6,768 nt of DNA from Stigonema sp964246695 (GCA_964246695.1 CAXTSI010000484.1:1-6768), one strand, 5' to 3'; positions 1-5,644 are shown, counted from the first letter of the stretch. The notes: a model not told the origin generated them from the letters alone. Made by a program: numbers and translations.

Positions 1-1
1 G

Positions 2-211
2 TCAAAAGTTTTCCTTTGTCAATTCGCTACGAACTTATGCAAAGCTGTACTTAGTCCGTGGGTAATAGTTCAGTGGCATTCACCCACACAGCAGCAAACC
101 GTTGTCCGTCGGTTCCACAGCCGTAGTGATGCTGAGGGTCATCTGGCAACATTGCGTCAACTAATGCCAGAAGCTGATTTAAAGGTGGTGTTCGACACAC
201 CACAAAAATAA
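2..211 (+). CDS. 3' end of a small cyanobacterial hypothetical protein (5' partial)
   Basis: The frame beginning at base 2 is open for 69 codons to a TAA at 209-211, with no ATG, GTG or TTG start before a TTG late in the frame. The gene therefore either starts outside the window or has lost its start. The C-terminal part contains WVIVQWHS, then RRFHSRSDAEGHLATLRQL and a terminal LKVVFDTPQK. The layout (WVI near the start, an Arg/Asp-Ala-Glu/His helix, then an ..VVFD strand) resembles small cyanobacterial proteins of about 60-70 residues with no known function, judged from memory of the pattern. The first 18 or so residues (Cys- and Ala-rich) look less like that family, so the start may be degraded. 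The gene lies about 60 nt upstream of the next plus-strand gene. Its function is unknown. Confidence 0.5.
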   Translation, partial: SKVFLCQFATNLCKAVLSPWVIVQWHSPTQQQTVVRRFHSRSDAEGHLATLRQLMPEADLKVVFDTPQK

Positions 212-269
212 CGTATGAATGCATGTGCGATCGCGAGTCTTTATAAATGGTGAGTCATAACAGATAGGT

Positions 270-740
270 ATGAAGAAAAAACAAACCATTAGTATCGGAA
301 TTGCTCTAGCATTTTCCATTATTACCCTGAAATTAGATAAGGTGGAAGCCAATCCTATAACAGCACCTGCATGTAGAGATTTGCCTTCGTGCGTGGTAAC
401 TAGTACGGTAGTAATAGGGGGTATTGTCTACTATGTCATTAAAAACACGGTGACAGGAGTAGTGCATAGGGTGCCAGCAAGCCAATTACCACCATCGCAT
501 AGGGTAGTTGAACCAGGAAGACACAATGTAGGGGATAAGGTAACATTAACTGGAAGACTTGTGTCGAGTAGGGAAAAGTGCGAGGAAGAGGCACGTAAAT
601 ATGGAGAAAGAACTGATGGTGGAGAATGGGCAGTTATAGACTATGAAGTTGTGGGTGGTGGTCCTGAAAGAGTTGATCGCTACGGAAACGTTGAGTACGT
701 ACCAATCAAGTTTAGATGTGTAATCCAAAAAGTTAGATAG
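270..740 (+). CDS. Small secreted or membrane-anchored hypothetical protein with four cysteines
   Basis: This 156-residue protein has a classic N-terminal export signal: MKKK, then a hydrophobic stretch ISIGIALAFSIITL, and a plausible cleavage site VEA|NP after residue 27. A second apolar stretch (about residues 42-57, VVTSTVVIGGIVYYVI) could be a membrane helix or a buried beta hairpin. The mature part has Cys35, Cys41, Cys104 and Cys150. The last two bracket a compact charged domain (SREKCEEEARKYGER ... IKFRCVIQ) and could form a disulfide in the periplasm. An in-frame TAA at 258-260 makes ATG 270 the first possible ATG start. No good Shine-Dalgarno sequence is visible. TATAAA at 242-247 is a possible -10, without a clear -35. 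The next gene starts 12 nt downstream, so the two are probably co-transcribed. The family is not recognised and the function is unknown. Confidence 0.75.
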   Translation: MKKKQTISIGIALAFSIITLKLDKVEANPITAPACRDLPSCVVTSTVVIGGIVYYVIKNTVTGVVHRVPASQLPPSHRVVEPGRHNVGDKVTLTGRLVSSREKCEEEARKYGERTDGGEWAVIDYEVVGGGPERVDRYGNVEYVPIKFRCVIQKVR

Positions 741-752
741 AGAACGTAACGT

Positions 753-1196
753 ATGGCAAATTATCAACCATATCATAACGGAGAGTGGGGGATTGCAATT
801 CAATATTTGAAAGACGGAGTATTGCACATACCCTTAATGGATTTCATGCAGCCTTGGGGCGAGTGTGGTTCTGAAGAAAAAGATGAGCAAGAGATGGAGG
901 ACAATTTCAGGTTTCTGCTCAATAAACCTTACTTAGATCACTTTGTATACAGTCCTGTGCCAAGAGAACGTACTGAAGGATTTGTCTATGGTGGGATCAG
1001 AGTTAAGCGAACACATGACAATGTGTCAGAGTTCGACCAGATAGATAGGAGTCTCTATAGATATGACCCAGGTTATATCAGAGAAATTTGGAAATATAGC
1101 TTTACGGAAACTTGGAGGGGCATTAAAACCTACACCGAACATTCGGATGGTAGGGTTACAGTAGATAAGTCTCCCCTTGAAACTACCAGAAAGTGA
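753..1196 (+). CDS. Hypothetical soluble protein, partner of the upstream secreted protein
   Basis: This is a 147-residue protein without a signal peptide or membrane segment. It is rich in aromatic residues (W12, W35, W113, W121 and many Tyr) and has an acidic patch around residues 41-50 (EEKDEQEMED). The C-terminal third (YIREIWKYSFTETWRGIKTY, followed by HSDGRVTV) looks like alternating beta strands. It starts 12 nt after the stop of the signal-peptide protein at 270-740 on the same strand, implying one transcript. A cytosolic partner of an exported protein could be a regulator or an immunity-type protein, but nothing in the sequence proves this. The ribosome binding site is weak. A HIP1 hairpin follows the stop. 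The family is not recognised. Confidence 0.7.
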   Translation: MANYQPYHNGEWGIAIQYLKDGVLHIPLMDFMQPWGECGSEEKDEQEMEDNFRFLLNKPYLDHFVYSPVPRERTEGFVYGGIRVKRTHDNVSEFDQIDRSLYRYDPGYIREIWKYSFTETWRGIKTYTEHSDGRVTVDKSPLETTRK

Positions 1197-1234
1197 GACT
1201 TTTTAACTATTATCTGAAATGATAACTCGTGTCA

Positions 1235-1278
1235 GGCGATCGCTTTCCTTACAATCAGGCGATCGCCATTTATTTATT
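1235..1278 (+). terminator. HIP1-pair hairpin between convergent genes, possible terminator
   Basis: Two direct copies of TCAGGCGATCGC (1232-1243 and 1255-1266) lie 11 nt apart. Because HIP1 is palindromic, GGCGATCGC at 1235-1243 pairs over 9 bp with GCGATCGCC at 1259-1267, leaving a 15-nt loop. It is followed on the plus strand by ATTTATTTATT. The hairpin sits between the 753-1196 gene and the convergent 1277-1756 gene, where a terminator is expected. The tail is not a continuous T run, so efficiency is uncertain. Confidence 0.45.
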
Positions 1279-1756
1279 AGCGTTCCACCATCATTTCTGA
1301 CATTAATGCATCATTCGTGTTCTTAAATTGCTCCCCAGAGTTCTCTACAATGCGATAGCATTGCAGTGCAATTTTAGTAGATTCTGGCAGAGTAGCAAAC
1401 TTGTCTATATTATCAATAATTAGTCTACAGCCTATGTAAGGCATAAAGTCAACAAATGGCTGCATACCGGATTTGATCAAAGTTTTAGAAAGTTCTGTGA
1501 TGGGATGTATTGATCTGTAGTTATCATTACTGCAATTAATCTCTGATGCCATGTATCCACAAAACCAACCGAGGGCATCGATGTCTCCATTTAACAATTT
1601 GATAGACACGGACAATACCTCTTCGTTTACATTCATTGGCAAGTTATCAAAAACTTCATCCAAAGCTTCTGGACAACGTAAGTTGCAGTAGTGAACTACA
1701 AGCTGTGCAAGGTTTTCAATATTTAGTTGTGATTGCCCGAATCCCTTAAAAGACAT
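1277..1756 (-). CDS. Hypothetical all-helical protein
   Basis: This minus-strand gene encodes 159 residues that look almost entirely helical (for example LAQLVVHYCNLRCPEALDEV, VLSVSIKLLNGDIDALGWFC, ITELSKTLIK). There is no signal peptide and no strong membrane helix. Six cysteines are scattered without an obvious metal-binding pattern. The start at 1756 gives MSFKGFGQ and is preceded by a credible promoter (1781-1808), leaving a 5' leader of roughly 20 nt with no strong Shine-Dalgarno near the ATG. The gene converges with the 753-1196 gene, 80 nt apart. It is not related by sequence to its neighbours as far as can be seen. Family and function are not recognised. Confidence 0.7.
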   Translation of the reverse strand: MSFKGFGQSQLNIENLAQLVVHYCNLRCPEALDEVFDNLPMNVNEEVLSVSIKLLNGDIDALGWFCGYMASEINCSNDNYRSIHPITELSKTLIKSGMQPFVDFMPYIGCRLIIDNIDKFATLPESTKIALQCYRIVENSGEQFKNTNDALMSEMMVER

Positions 1757-1780
1757 AGTAAGACGCCAATATTTCTTCTA

Positions 1781-1808
1781 AGTATAATGATTGTAGCAAA
1801 ATTGGCAA
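1781..1808 (-). promoter_or_regulatory. Sigma70-type promoter for the 1277-1756 gene
   Basis: On the minus strand, TTGCCA (bases 1808-1803, 4 of 6 to TTGACA) is followed after 16 nt by TATACT (bases 1786-1781, 5 of 6 to TATAAT). The -10 lies 24 nt upstream of the ATG at 1756, which fits transcription starting about 15-20 nt before the start codon. This is motif-based only. Confidence 0.5.
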
Positions 1809-1816
1809 TGGTTGGG

Positions 1817-1862
1817 AGGCGATCGCTGCATTCGTCTTTTTTTTAGGTAGGCGATCGCCTAC
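1817..1862. repeat. HIP1 pair with a 16-bp perfect palindrome
   Basis: The second HIP1 copy here sits in a perfect 16-bp palindrome, GTAGGCGATCGCCTAC (1847-1862). AGGCGATCGC at 1817-1826 can also pair over 10 bp with GCGATCGCCT at 1851-1860, giving a 24-nt T-rich loop. It lies between the promoter of the minus-strand gene and the start of the lipoprotein gene, so it may separate the two divergent transcription units. Whether it is regulatory or only an expanded HIP1 site cannot be told. Confidence 0.6.
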
Positions 1863-1903
1863 TACAATAAGAGTCGAGAAGTTGCACTCCATAAGCCCCG
1901 TTA

Positions 1904-2413
1904 ATGCGACAGTTAATATTCTCACTCATAACCGCGATCGCCCTCAGTACAACACTCACCAGTTGCAGCACCCTGACCACTGACCAGTATGAAGCAACAG
2001 CACTTACTAAGTATACTTGGCAAGTTAAGTATGCCAACGACTTAATCAATGAGACATCACCGCGCTTTGAAACCTTTGCTAACACCGAACTACTTAATCG
2101 TAATGGCAACAAACCAGACAAAGCAGTCACAGGTCCTGATGACCGGGGTTTATGGTGGTCTGCTCTACCGCCGCGACCGACCGTCGATGAAGTGGAACAA
2201 CGGAAACAAGGACAAGAAGCAAGCAAGCCCGAATTGTTAAAATCTGTGGAGTACAAGCTGACGTATGGAGTGGGCGAACAACAGAGGACTTTACCCACCA
2301 ACTATGATGACGAACGACAGGTAGTGAAGGCATATCCGTCGCGTACTCCTTTACAGCTAACTTTAGGAGTAAACGATAATTCAGTTGAAAAGGCTGAGCC
2401 AGTTGGCTCTTGA
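1904..2413 (+). CDS. Small cyanobacterial lipoprotein, function unknown
   Basis: The N-terminus MRQLIFSLITAIALSTTLTSC is a lipoprotein signal peptide with lipobox L18-T-S-C21, so the mature protein should begin at a lipid-modified Cys21 and be anchored on the outside of the inner membrane or moved to the outer membrane. The rest of the 169 residues is polar. A helical segment (about 28-62) precedes the distinctive motif GLWWSALPPRPTVDEVEQRK (about 82-101), which looks like a conserved core of a cyanobacterial lipoprotein family. A Ser/Thr/Pro-rich tail ends EKAEPVGS. A HIP1 site lies within codons 11-13 (1934-1941), consistent with long residence in a cyanobacterial genome. No clear ribosome binding site precedes ATG 1904. 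It looks monocistronic: the genes on both sides are separated by repeats. Function unknown. Confidence 0.8.
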   Translation: MRQLIFSLITAIALSTTLTSCSTLTTDQYEATALTKYTWQVKYANDLINETSPRFETFANTELLNRNGNKPDKAVTGPDDRGLWWSALPPRPTVDEVEQRKQGQEASKPELLKSVEYKLTYGVGEQQRTLPTNYDDERQVVKAYPSRTPLQLTLGVNDNSVEKAEPVGS

Positions 2414-2490
2414 GGAAAATAATGCGCGTCTTGATTTGGAGTGCGCCGTTTTACTTTAAAGTCATCAATTTTTCAGCAATAAACATTATG

Positions 2491-2704
2491 ACCGCCCTTC
2501 GGTTCGTCAAAAGTCAAAAGTCAAAAGTCAAAAAAATAAAAAAGGATCAGGTTCCCCTAAATTTATTTATGGAAAATGAAAAATATGTATTTCGAGACAC
2601 GTAGTGCAAGAAATACTACGTCCTTATTACATGCGAATGTATTTATTTATGGGGCTTACTTTTGACTTGTTACCTTAGACTTTTGACTTCGCCCCCTTGG
2701 GGCG
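2491..2704. repeat. MITE-like non-coding element with inverted GTCAAAA-rich arms
   Basis: About 214 bp with roughly inverted ends. The left arm starts with a small hairpin (ACCG...CGGT, 2491-2503), then four tandem GTCAAAA units. The right arm carries TTTTGAC at 2660-2666 and 2681-2687 and ends with the hairpin CGCCCC-CTT-GGGGCG (2690-2704). Further in, CCCCTAAATTTATTTAT on the left and the reverse complement of ATTTATTTATGGGG on the right also resemble each other in inverted orientation. ATTTATTTATGG occurs directly at 2561-2572 and 2641-2652. A central stem ACGTAGT/ACTACGT (2599-2605 and 2615-2621) has a 9-nt loop. No transposase ORF is present. The element ends one base before the GTG start of the next gene, so it may have inserted against it. 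Confidence 0.5.
2506..2533. repeat. Tandem heptamer (GTCAAAA)x4
   Basis: Four exact, contiguous GTCAAAA units are followed by a poly-A run. Such short tandemly repeated heptamers are a known feature of filamentous cyanobacterial intergenic DNA. The same heptamer appears inverted at 2660-2666 and 2681-2687, and once directly at the very start of the window (1-7). Confidence 0.9.
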
Positions 2705-2705
2705 C

Positions 2706-3320
2706 GTGACTTACCAAAAAGAAGTAATTGCCAGGAACATCCATTCTCGTTGCGCCCTGATGACGAAAAGTGAAGCCGACGCAGCGTGTGGGTGTCCCCA
2801 TTTAGGTGAGGAAATATACAAAACATGGACTGAAACTATGGATGCATCTAACCCGGATGATTTCGACATTTCGGAATTAGTACGGGAGTTAAGCGATAAA
2901 TATCAAGTTGCTCTTGAAGTCGTTGACGATCTGTTGGAAGAAATTCGACAAATGATTTTGAGCTATAGCGATCCATATGCTTTGCAAGATTACTTTAAAA
3001 CTAGAAAAGATGAAGTTCAATCTGCATTTCAGGAACACCGTAGAGCTCTCACCGACTTGAATATTGACTCTTTTAATAGCCTACTTAAAGTTAATGTTCC
3101 TACTACAATTACTGCGACAGTAGCAGCAGGATTGGTAGCTGCTCCTATAGCTCCGGTTATTGCCGGAGTGGGAATTACTGTAGGTCTTGTCACATGGTGG
3201 ACTGAAGTGAGTCGAAAGACTAAAGATGCTAACAAGTCTCCTTGGCACTACCTACTTTCTATCAAAGAACTTACTCCTCCTCCGGAAGCTACCCCTATAT
3301 ATATGTATCCATTATTTTAG
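2706..3320 (+). CDS. Hypothetical protein: N-terminal shared module, helical middle, C-terminal membrane segment
   Basis: Starting at GTG 2706 the protein has 204 residues. A TTG at 2697 would add three residues, but GTG is preferred because the homologous ORF at 4901 begins in register with it (both M-T). Residues 1-30 form a Cys/His-containing module (NIHSRC, KSEADA, then C28-G-C30). Residues 50-125 are charged and helical (ISELVRELSDKY, VDDLLEEIRQMI), possibly coiled coil. Residues 132-165 are a Gly/Ala-rich hydrophobic stretch (TVAAGLVAAPIAPVIAGVG) long enough for one helix or a two-helix hairpin. The tail includes SPWHYLLSIKE. The protein is probably membrane-associated. The start codon directly abuts a repeat-derived GC hairpin, so expression may be affected. 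The family is not recognised; a pore-forming or membrane-tethered effector role is conceivable but unproven. Confidence 0.7.
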   Translation: MTYQKEVIARNIHSRCALMTKSEADAACGCPHLGEEIYKTWTETMDASNPDDFDISELVRELSDKYQVALEVVDDLLEEIRQMILSYSDPYALQDYFKTRKDEVQSAFQEHRRALTDLNIDSFNSLLKVNVPTTITATVAAGLVAAPIAPVIAGVGITVGLVTWWTEVSRKTKDANKSPWHYLLSIKELTPPPEATPIYMYPLF

Positions 3321-3453
3321 GTACTTCTGAAATTAACGTCACATTAATTAAGGGGTATCTCATTTTTCATGCTTATTCTTCTCTCGTGAAGTTCTTAGGT
3401 CGCTATATATGAATTCCGCTCTTAGATAACCCTAAAAAGACATTTACAGTAGG

Positions 3454-3498
3454 CAGTAACCAGTAGTCAGTTATCTGTATACTGGTTGCTAGTTACTG
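3454..3498. repeat. Imperfect inverted repeat in the gap 3321-3617
   Basis: AACCAGTA (3458-3465) and TACTGGTT (3480-3487) form a perfect 8-bp stem with a 14-nt loop. The outer CAGT/ACTG edges extend the symmetry after an interruption (CAGTAAC on the left, GTTACTG on the right). AACCAGT/ACTGGTT units are common in cyanobacterial intergenic repeats. It lies between two convergent genes and could help end transcription, though no T run follows. The rest of this 297-nt gap holds nothing else I can support. Confidence 0.55.
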
Positions 3499-3617
3499 TT
3501 AATTAATTATTGACAATAAAGAAGTTTGAGGTTCTATATCCGCTCGGACTGACAATCATGAACTCTTCACAATGGACACATTTAGTCATATATTAAGTAC
3601 TAATATTCAGATATTTC

Positions 3618-4703
3618 TTAGATCTGTAAACAGTCATAACATATGATTCTTTGCGGAAAGAATTGTTTAGGTTGCGGGATTTGATATTGTTCTGGAATAT
3701 TCTCCGTCCATCTAGGTTCCATTTCTTTGGACAAAGTTGCCTTTATGGAGTGTTGCTTTGCAATCTTCTGTACTGCTGAATAAACTTGATTTTTTGGCTT
3801 TCCGTCGCTAATCATAACATAGCCATTTTCCCTAGCTGCTACAGCTTTAGAACGAACTTGCATACCACATGATGTTATCAGATGAATATCGATAGGCGGA
3901 GCAGATTTCCCCTCTTGAGAAGAGTAGTCCTTACAAACTGTCTTTAACACGGTAAGCTCATGATCTAAACATACTTCAAGCCCAAACGTGATATTGTCTA
4001 CAGTAAATATCCTTTGCTTTCGCTCCTGCCAACTTTCTAGGAAAGGTCTAAAATATTCATTTTCACTTGCAGATGTGCCTACCTCCTCCCCCGATTGGTT
4101 TTTCCTAGTTTTAGGTGGTCCATCAATATTTGACAACTGCTTTTTATGCACAAAGTGGAATGGAGCTTTTGGATGCCCTCCCTTCACTACTACTGCTGTG
4201 TTCAGATAAGCTCTCTCTTCCGGATTGTCAATAAAAATCTTTGCATCGGCAGGCAGGTTTGACACAACAGACCCTGCCACAATGAGCCAATCACTTAGTG
4301 TTGGGTCTGTAAATAAATTTCGCAGACACGATAAGATATTTATCATCGTGTTAAAAGTATAAGAGCCTCCATAACGTGGATCTGCACTATTCTGACCAGC
4401 ATGGGATTTAAAGTAGAATTCTGGTGCCATGAAGATTTTCAATGTGTTATTGTTACCCAGTACTATGTTTGGGATGTTGTTCCTTGTCCATTTCAACACA
4501 TCTAAAAATCTTTGCACTCTAATTTTTTCATCGTTACCTTGTAAATGACGTATCGGTGGTGCTAGTGTTGTGTTCGTGGCTTCTCCTGGTTTAGTGTAGT
4601 CGAACGTAGGACACTCGTAAGCTATAAACTGAATATGTGTATAAGTTTTGGGTACATAAGTCGTTTCAGGTATCTCTTTTGATGCAGTTTTATTATCCAT
4701 CAT
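3618..4703 (-). CDS. Nitrilase-superfamily (carbon-nitrogen hydrolase) protein
   Basis: This minus-strand gene encodes 361 residues whose motif order matches the nitrilase/C-N hydrolase fold. The proposed catalytic Glu is E95 in KIFMAPEFYFKS. The Lys is K187 or K188 in FHFVHKKQLSNIDGP. The nucleophile is C245 in FGLEVCLDHE. Later landmarks also fit: DIHLITSCGM (about 272-280) and VAARENGYVMISD (about 288-300). Family members hydrolyse nitriles or non-peptide C-N bonds (amides, carbamoyl groups) or transfer acyl groups. The substrate here cannot be read from sequence. It is longer than the typical core of about 270-300 residues, with an unusual segment at 195-230 (PPKTRKNQSGEEVG, SENEYFRPF). 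No signal peptide, so probably cytosolic. Two adjacent ATGs (4703, 4700) compete and neither has a good Shine-Dalgarno. It is divergent from the 4901 ORF and convergent with the 2706 gene, between two copies of the shared module. Confidence 0.8.
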   Translation of the reverse strand: MMDNKTASKEIPETTYVPKTYTHIQFIAYECPTFDYTKPGEATNTTLAPPIRHLQGNDEKIRVQRFLDVLKWTRNNIPNIVLGNNNTLKIFMAPEFYFKSHAGQNSADPRYGGSYTFNTMINILSCLRNLFTDPTLSDWLIVAGSVVSNLPADAKIFIDNPEERAYLNTAVVVKGGHPKAPFHFVHKKQLSNIDGPPKTRKNQSGEEVGTSASENEYFRPFLESWQERKQRIFTVDNITFGLEVCLDHELTVLKTVCKDYSSQEGKSAPPIDIHLITSCGMQVRSKAVAARENGYVMISDGKPKNQVYSAVQKIAKQHSIKATLSKEMEPRWTENIPEQYQIPQPKQFFPQRIICYDCLQI

Positions 4704-4849
4704 TTGCGACTTTGATCAGAATTTAACAGCTGTAACTAAATTCTCCCATTTTTCACTCTTTGTACCTCTAGCACAAACATACTCTCAAAGAAGTGGCGAT
4801 CGCATATCCCTTGATACAGAGCGATCCCGTTTGTTCAGACAAGTGTGGT

Positions 4850-4879
4850 TTTACGTGAAAGTTTGCGCCATTGTATAAA
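4850..4879 (+). promoter_or_regulatory. Possible promoter for the 4901 / 5059 genes
   Basis: TTTACG at 4850-4855 (4 of 6 to TTGACA) lies 18 nt before TATAAA at 4874-4879 (5 of 6 to TATAAT), 21 nt upstream of ATG 4901. The position is right but the -35 is weak, so this is a low-confidence motif call. It would drive the 30-codon ORF and possibly the 76-aa gene after it. Confidence 0.3.
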
Positions 4880-4900
4880 GACTGTGTACCTTCAGATATC

Positions 4901-4993
4901 ATGACTGACAACAGGGAAATCCTCGCCAAAAATATCCACTCTCGTTGCATCCTTATGGCGAAAAGTGAAGCCGACGCAGTGTGTGAGTTTTGA
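4901..4993 (+). CDS. 30-aa ORF repeating the N-terminal module of the 2706 gene
   Basis: ATG 4901 opens a 30-codon frame ending at TGA 4991-4993. Aligned without gaps to residues 1-30 of the 2706 protein, 19 positions are identical, including NIHSRC, L-M, KSEADA and the Cys at position 28. Both begin M-T. Differences include synonymous ones (AAC/AAT, CAT/CAC, CTG/CTT) and a conservative Arg/Lys, which is what protein-level conservation leaves behind. A block of 21 bases is identical (2764-2784 and 4959-4979). After residue 28 the similarity stops and a TGA follows. It may be a genuine stand-alone microprotein or the surviving 5' end of a gene truncated by deletion. It lies 65 nt upstream of the 5059 gene and in a different frame from it. 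No clear ribosome binding site is seen. Confidence 0.5.
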   Translation: MTDNREILAKNIHSRCILMAKSEADAVCEF

Positions 4994-5044
4994 GGTACAA
5001 CGAGTTGATTGATAGGATAAGCGTGGAATAAAACGTTTTTAACC

Positions 5045-5049
5045 AGGAG
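5045..5049 (+). promoter_or_regulatory. Shine-Dalgarno AGGAG for the 5059 gene
   Basis: AGGAG lies 9 nt before ATG 5059. It is the clearest ribosome binding site in the window, and it favours this start over the internal ATG at 5077. Confidence 0.7.
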
Positions 5050-5058
5050 AGCCAACCG

Positions 5059-5289
5059 ATGTCAGAAATTGAAGACATGTCCGTAACTGTAGAAGAGTAT
5101 TTGGAGGGATTGGCAGCTGGCATCGATGTTCTGGAATTGAAGCGGCTGACATCAAAGGGAATACCAACAAACCTAGCTATGGAGGTGATAGAGATTGGGG
5201 AAAAGGCTTGCAATGGCACAGCTACCCCCGAAGAGGTTATCAGAGGATTAATGATTTTATCACCAAAGCTTAGACAACAACTTGAATAA
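5059..5289 (+). CDS. Small acidic helical protein, function unknown
   Basis: This is a 76-residue soluble protein with no signal peptide. It appears entirely helical (TVEEYLEGLAAGIDVLELKR, IPTNLAMEVIEIGEKAC, TPEEVIRGLMILSPKLRQQL) with a GIPTN turn in the middle and a single Cys near residue 54. The good AGGAG supports translation from ATG 5059. It follows the 30-aa module ORF by 65 nt on the same strand and may share its transcript. It is not recognisably homologous to the middle of the 2706 protein, so it does not look like a displaced half of that gene. Its size and composition would suit an adaptor, regulator or antitoxin, but no DNA-binding motif is clear. The family is not recognised. 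Confidence 0.7.
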   Translation: MSEIEDMSVTVEEYLEGLAAGIDVLELKRLTSKGIPTNLAMEVIEIGEKACNGTATPEEVIRGLMILSPKLRQQLE

Positions 5290-5644
5290 AGGAACTGATT
5301 CAGTCTGTAGCGATCGCCTCCGCAGGGCAGATGCTCTCGTTACAACCCCAACTAAAAGTAAATTTAACTAGAGCATACGGACATTGCAGGCAGTCAAATA
5401 TTATCATCTTAATTATCAGTATTCTGGCGCTCGCCCCCCGCTACAGTCTCGCCTCTATCGCCCGAATACCTACAAAATGTAGTATGCACTACTATACATC
5501 GCTATACGGTTGTGCATCGCTAATAAAAAAAATTAATGTTCTAAATATCCCATTTTAATTGTTTGACTTTAAACGGGTCAAGTCACATCTAAATACCTAG
5601 TTTCTTAACTCAAGACTCATCGTTGCTTACTACTACGAAGCTTT
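5290..5644. other. 355-nt intergenic region with repeats, no convincing gene
   Basis: It contains a HIP1 site at 5310-5317 whose surroundings (GCGATCGCCTCCGCAGGGCA) look like a degenerate HIP1-associated cyanobacterial repeat. A C-rich patch lies near 5430. A nested inverted repeat follows: ATGCAC (5484-5489) pairs with GTGCAT (5512-5517), enclosing TATA at 5493-5496 and 5503-5506. A 75-codon frame at 5331-5558 has no ribosome binding site and a low-complexity translation, so I do not call it. No promoter for the downstream gene is clear. Confidence 0.5.

Noticed and set aside
1843..2333. Minus-strand ORFs opposite the lipoprotein gene
   Set aside because: The plus-strand frame has a perfect lipobox signal peptide and a conserved-looking core, so the opposite frames are shadows.
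2410..2604. 64-codon plus-strand ORF after the lipoprotein gene
   Set aside because: About half of it is translated from the GTCAAAA heptamers and poly-A of the repeat element (SQKSKVKKIKK). It has no ribosome binding site suited to a real gene.
2506..2687. GTCAAAA units as a CRISPR-like array
   Set aside because: The direct units are contiguous with no spacers and the others are inverted. This is short tandem repeat structure, not an array.
2697..2705. TTG start at 2697 for the membrane-type protein
   Set aside because: The TTG overlaps the repeat-derived hairpin, and the homologous ORF at 4901 aligns from GTG 2706 with M-T at the same positions.
4768..5219. Two minus-strand ORFs (4768-5055 and 4953-5219)
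   Set aside because: They are antisense to the 30-aa module ORF and to the 5059 gene. The latter has a clear AGGAG and coherent helical composition, so these are shadows.
4901..5289. The 30-aa ORF and the 76-aa ORF as two halves of one frameshifted gene
   Set aside because: The 65 nt between them do not continue either frame sensibly. The 76-aa gene has its own ribosome binding site, and its sequence does not match the middle of the 2706 protein.
5331..5558. 75-codon plus-strand ORF
   Set aside because: No ribosome binding site, atypical composition (Ile/Ser/Tyr-rich), and it spans repeats and inverted repeats. The hydrophobic stretch IIILIISILALAP alone is not enough to call a membrane peptide.
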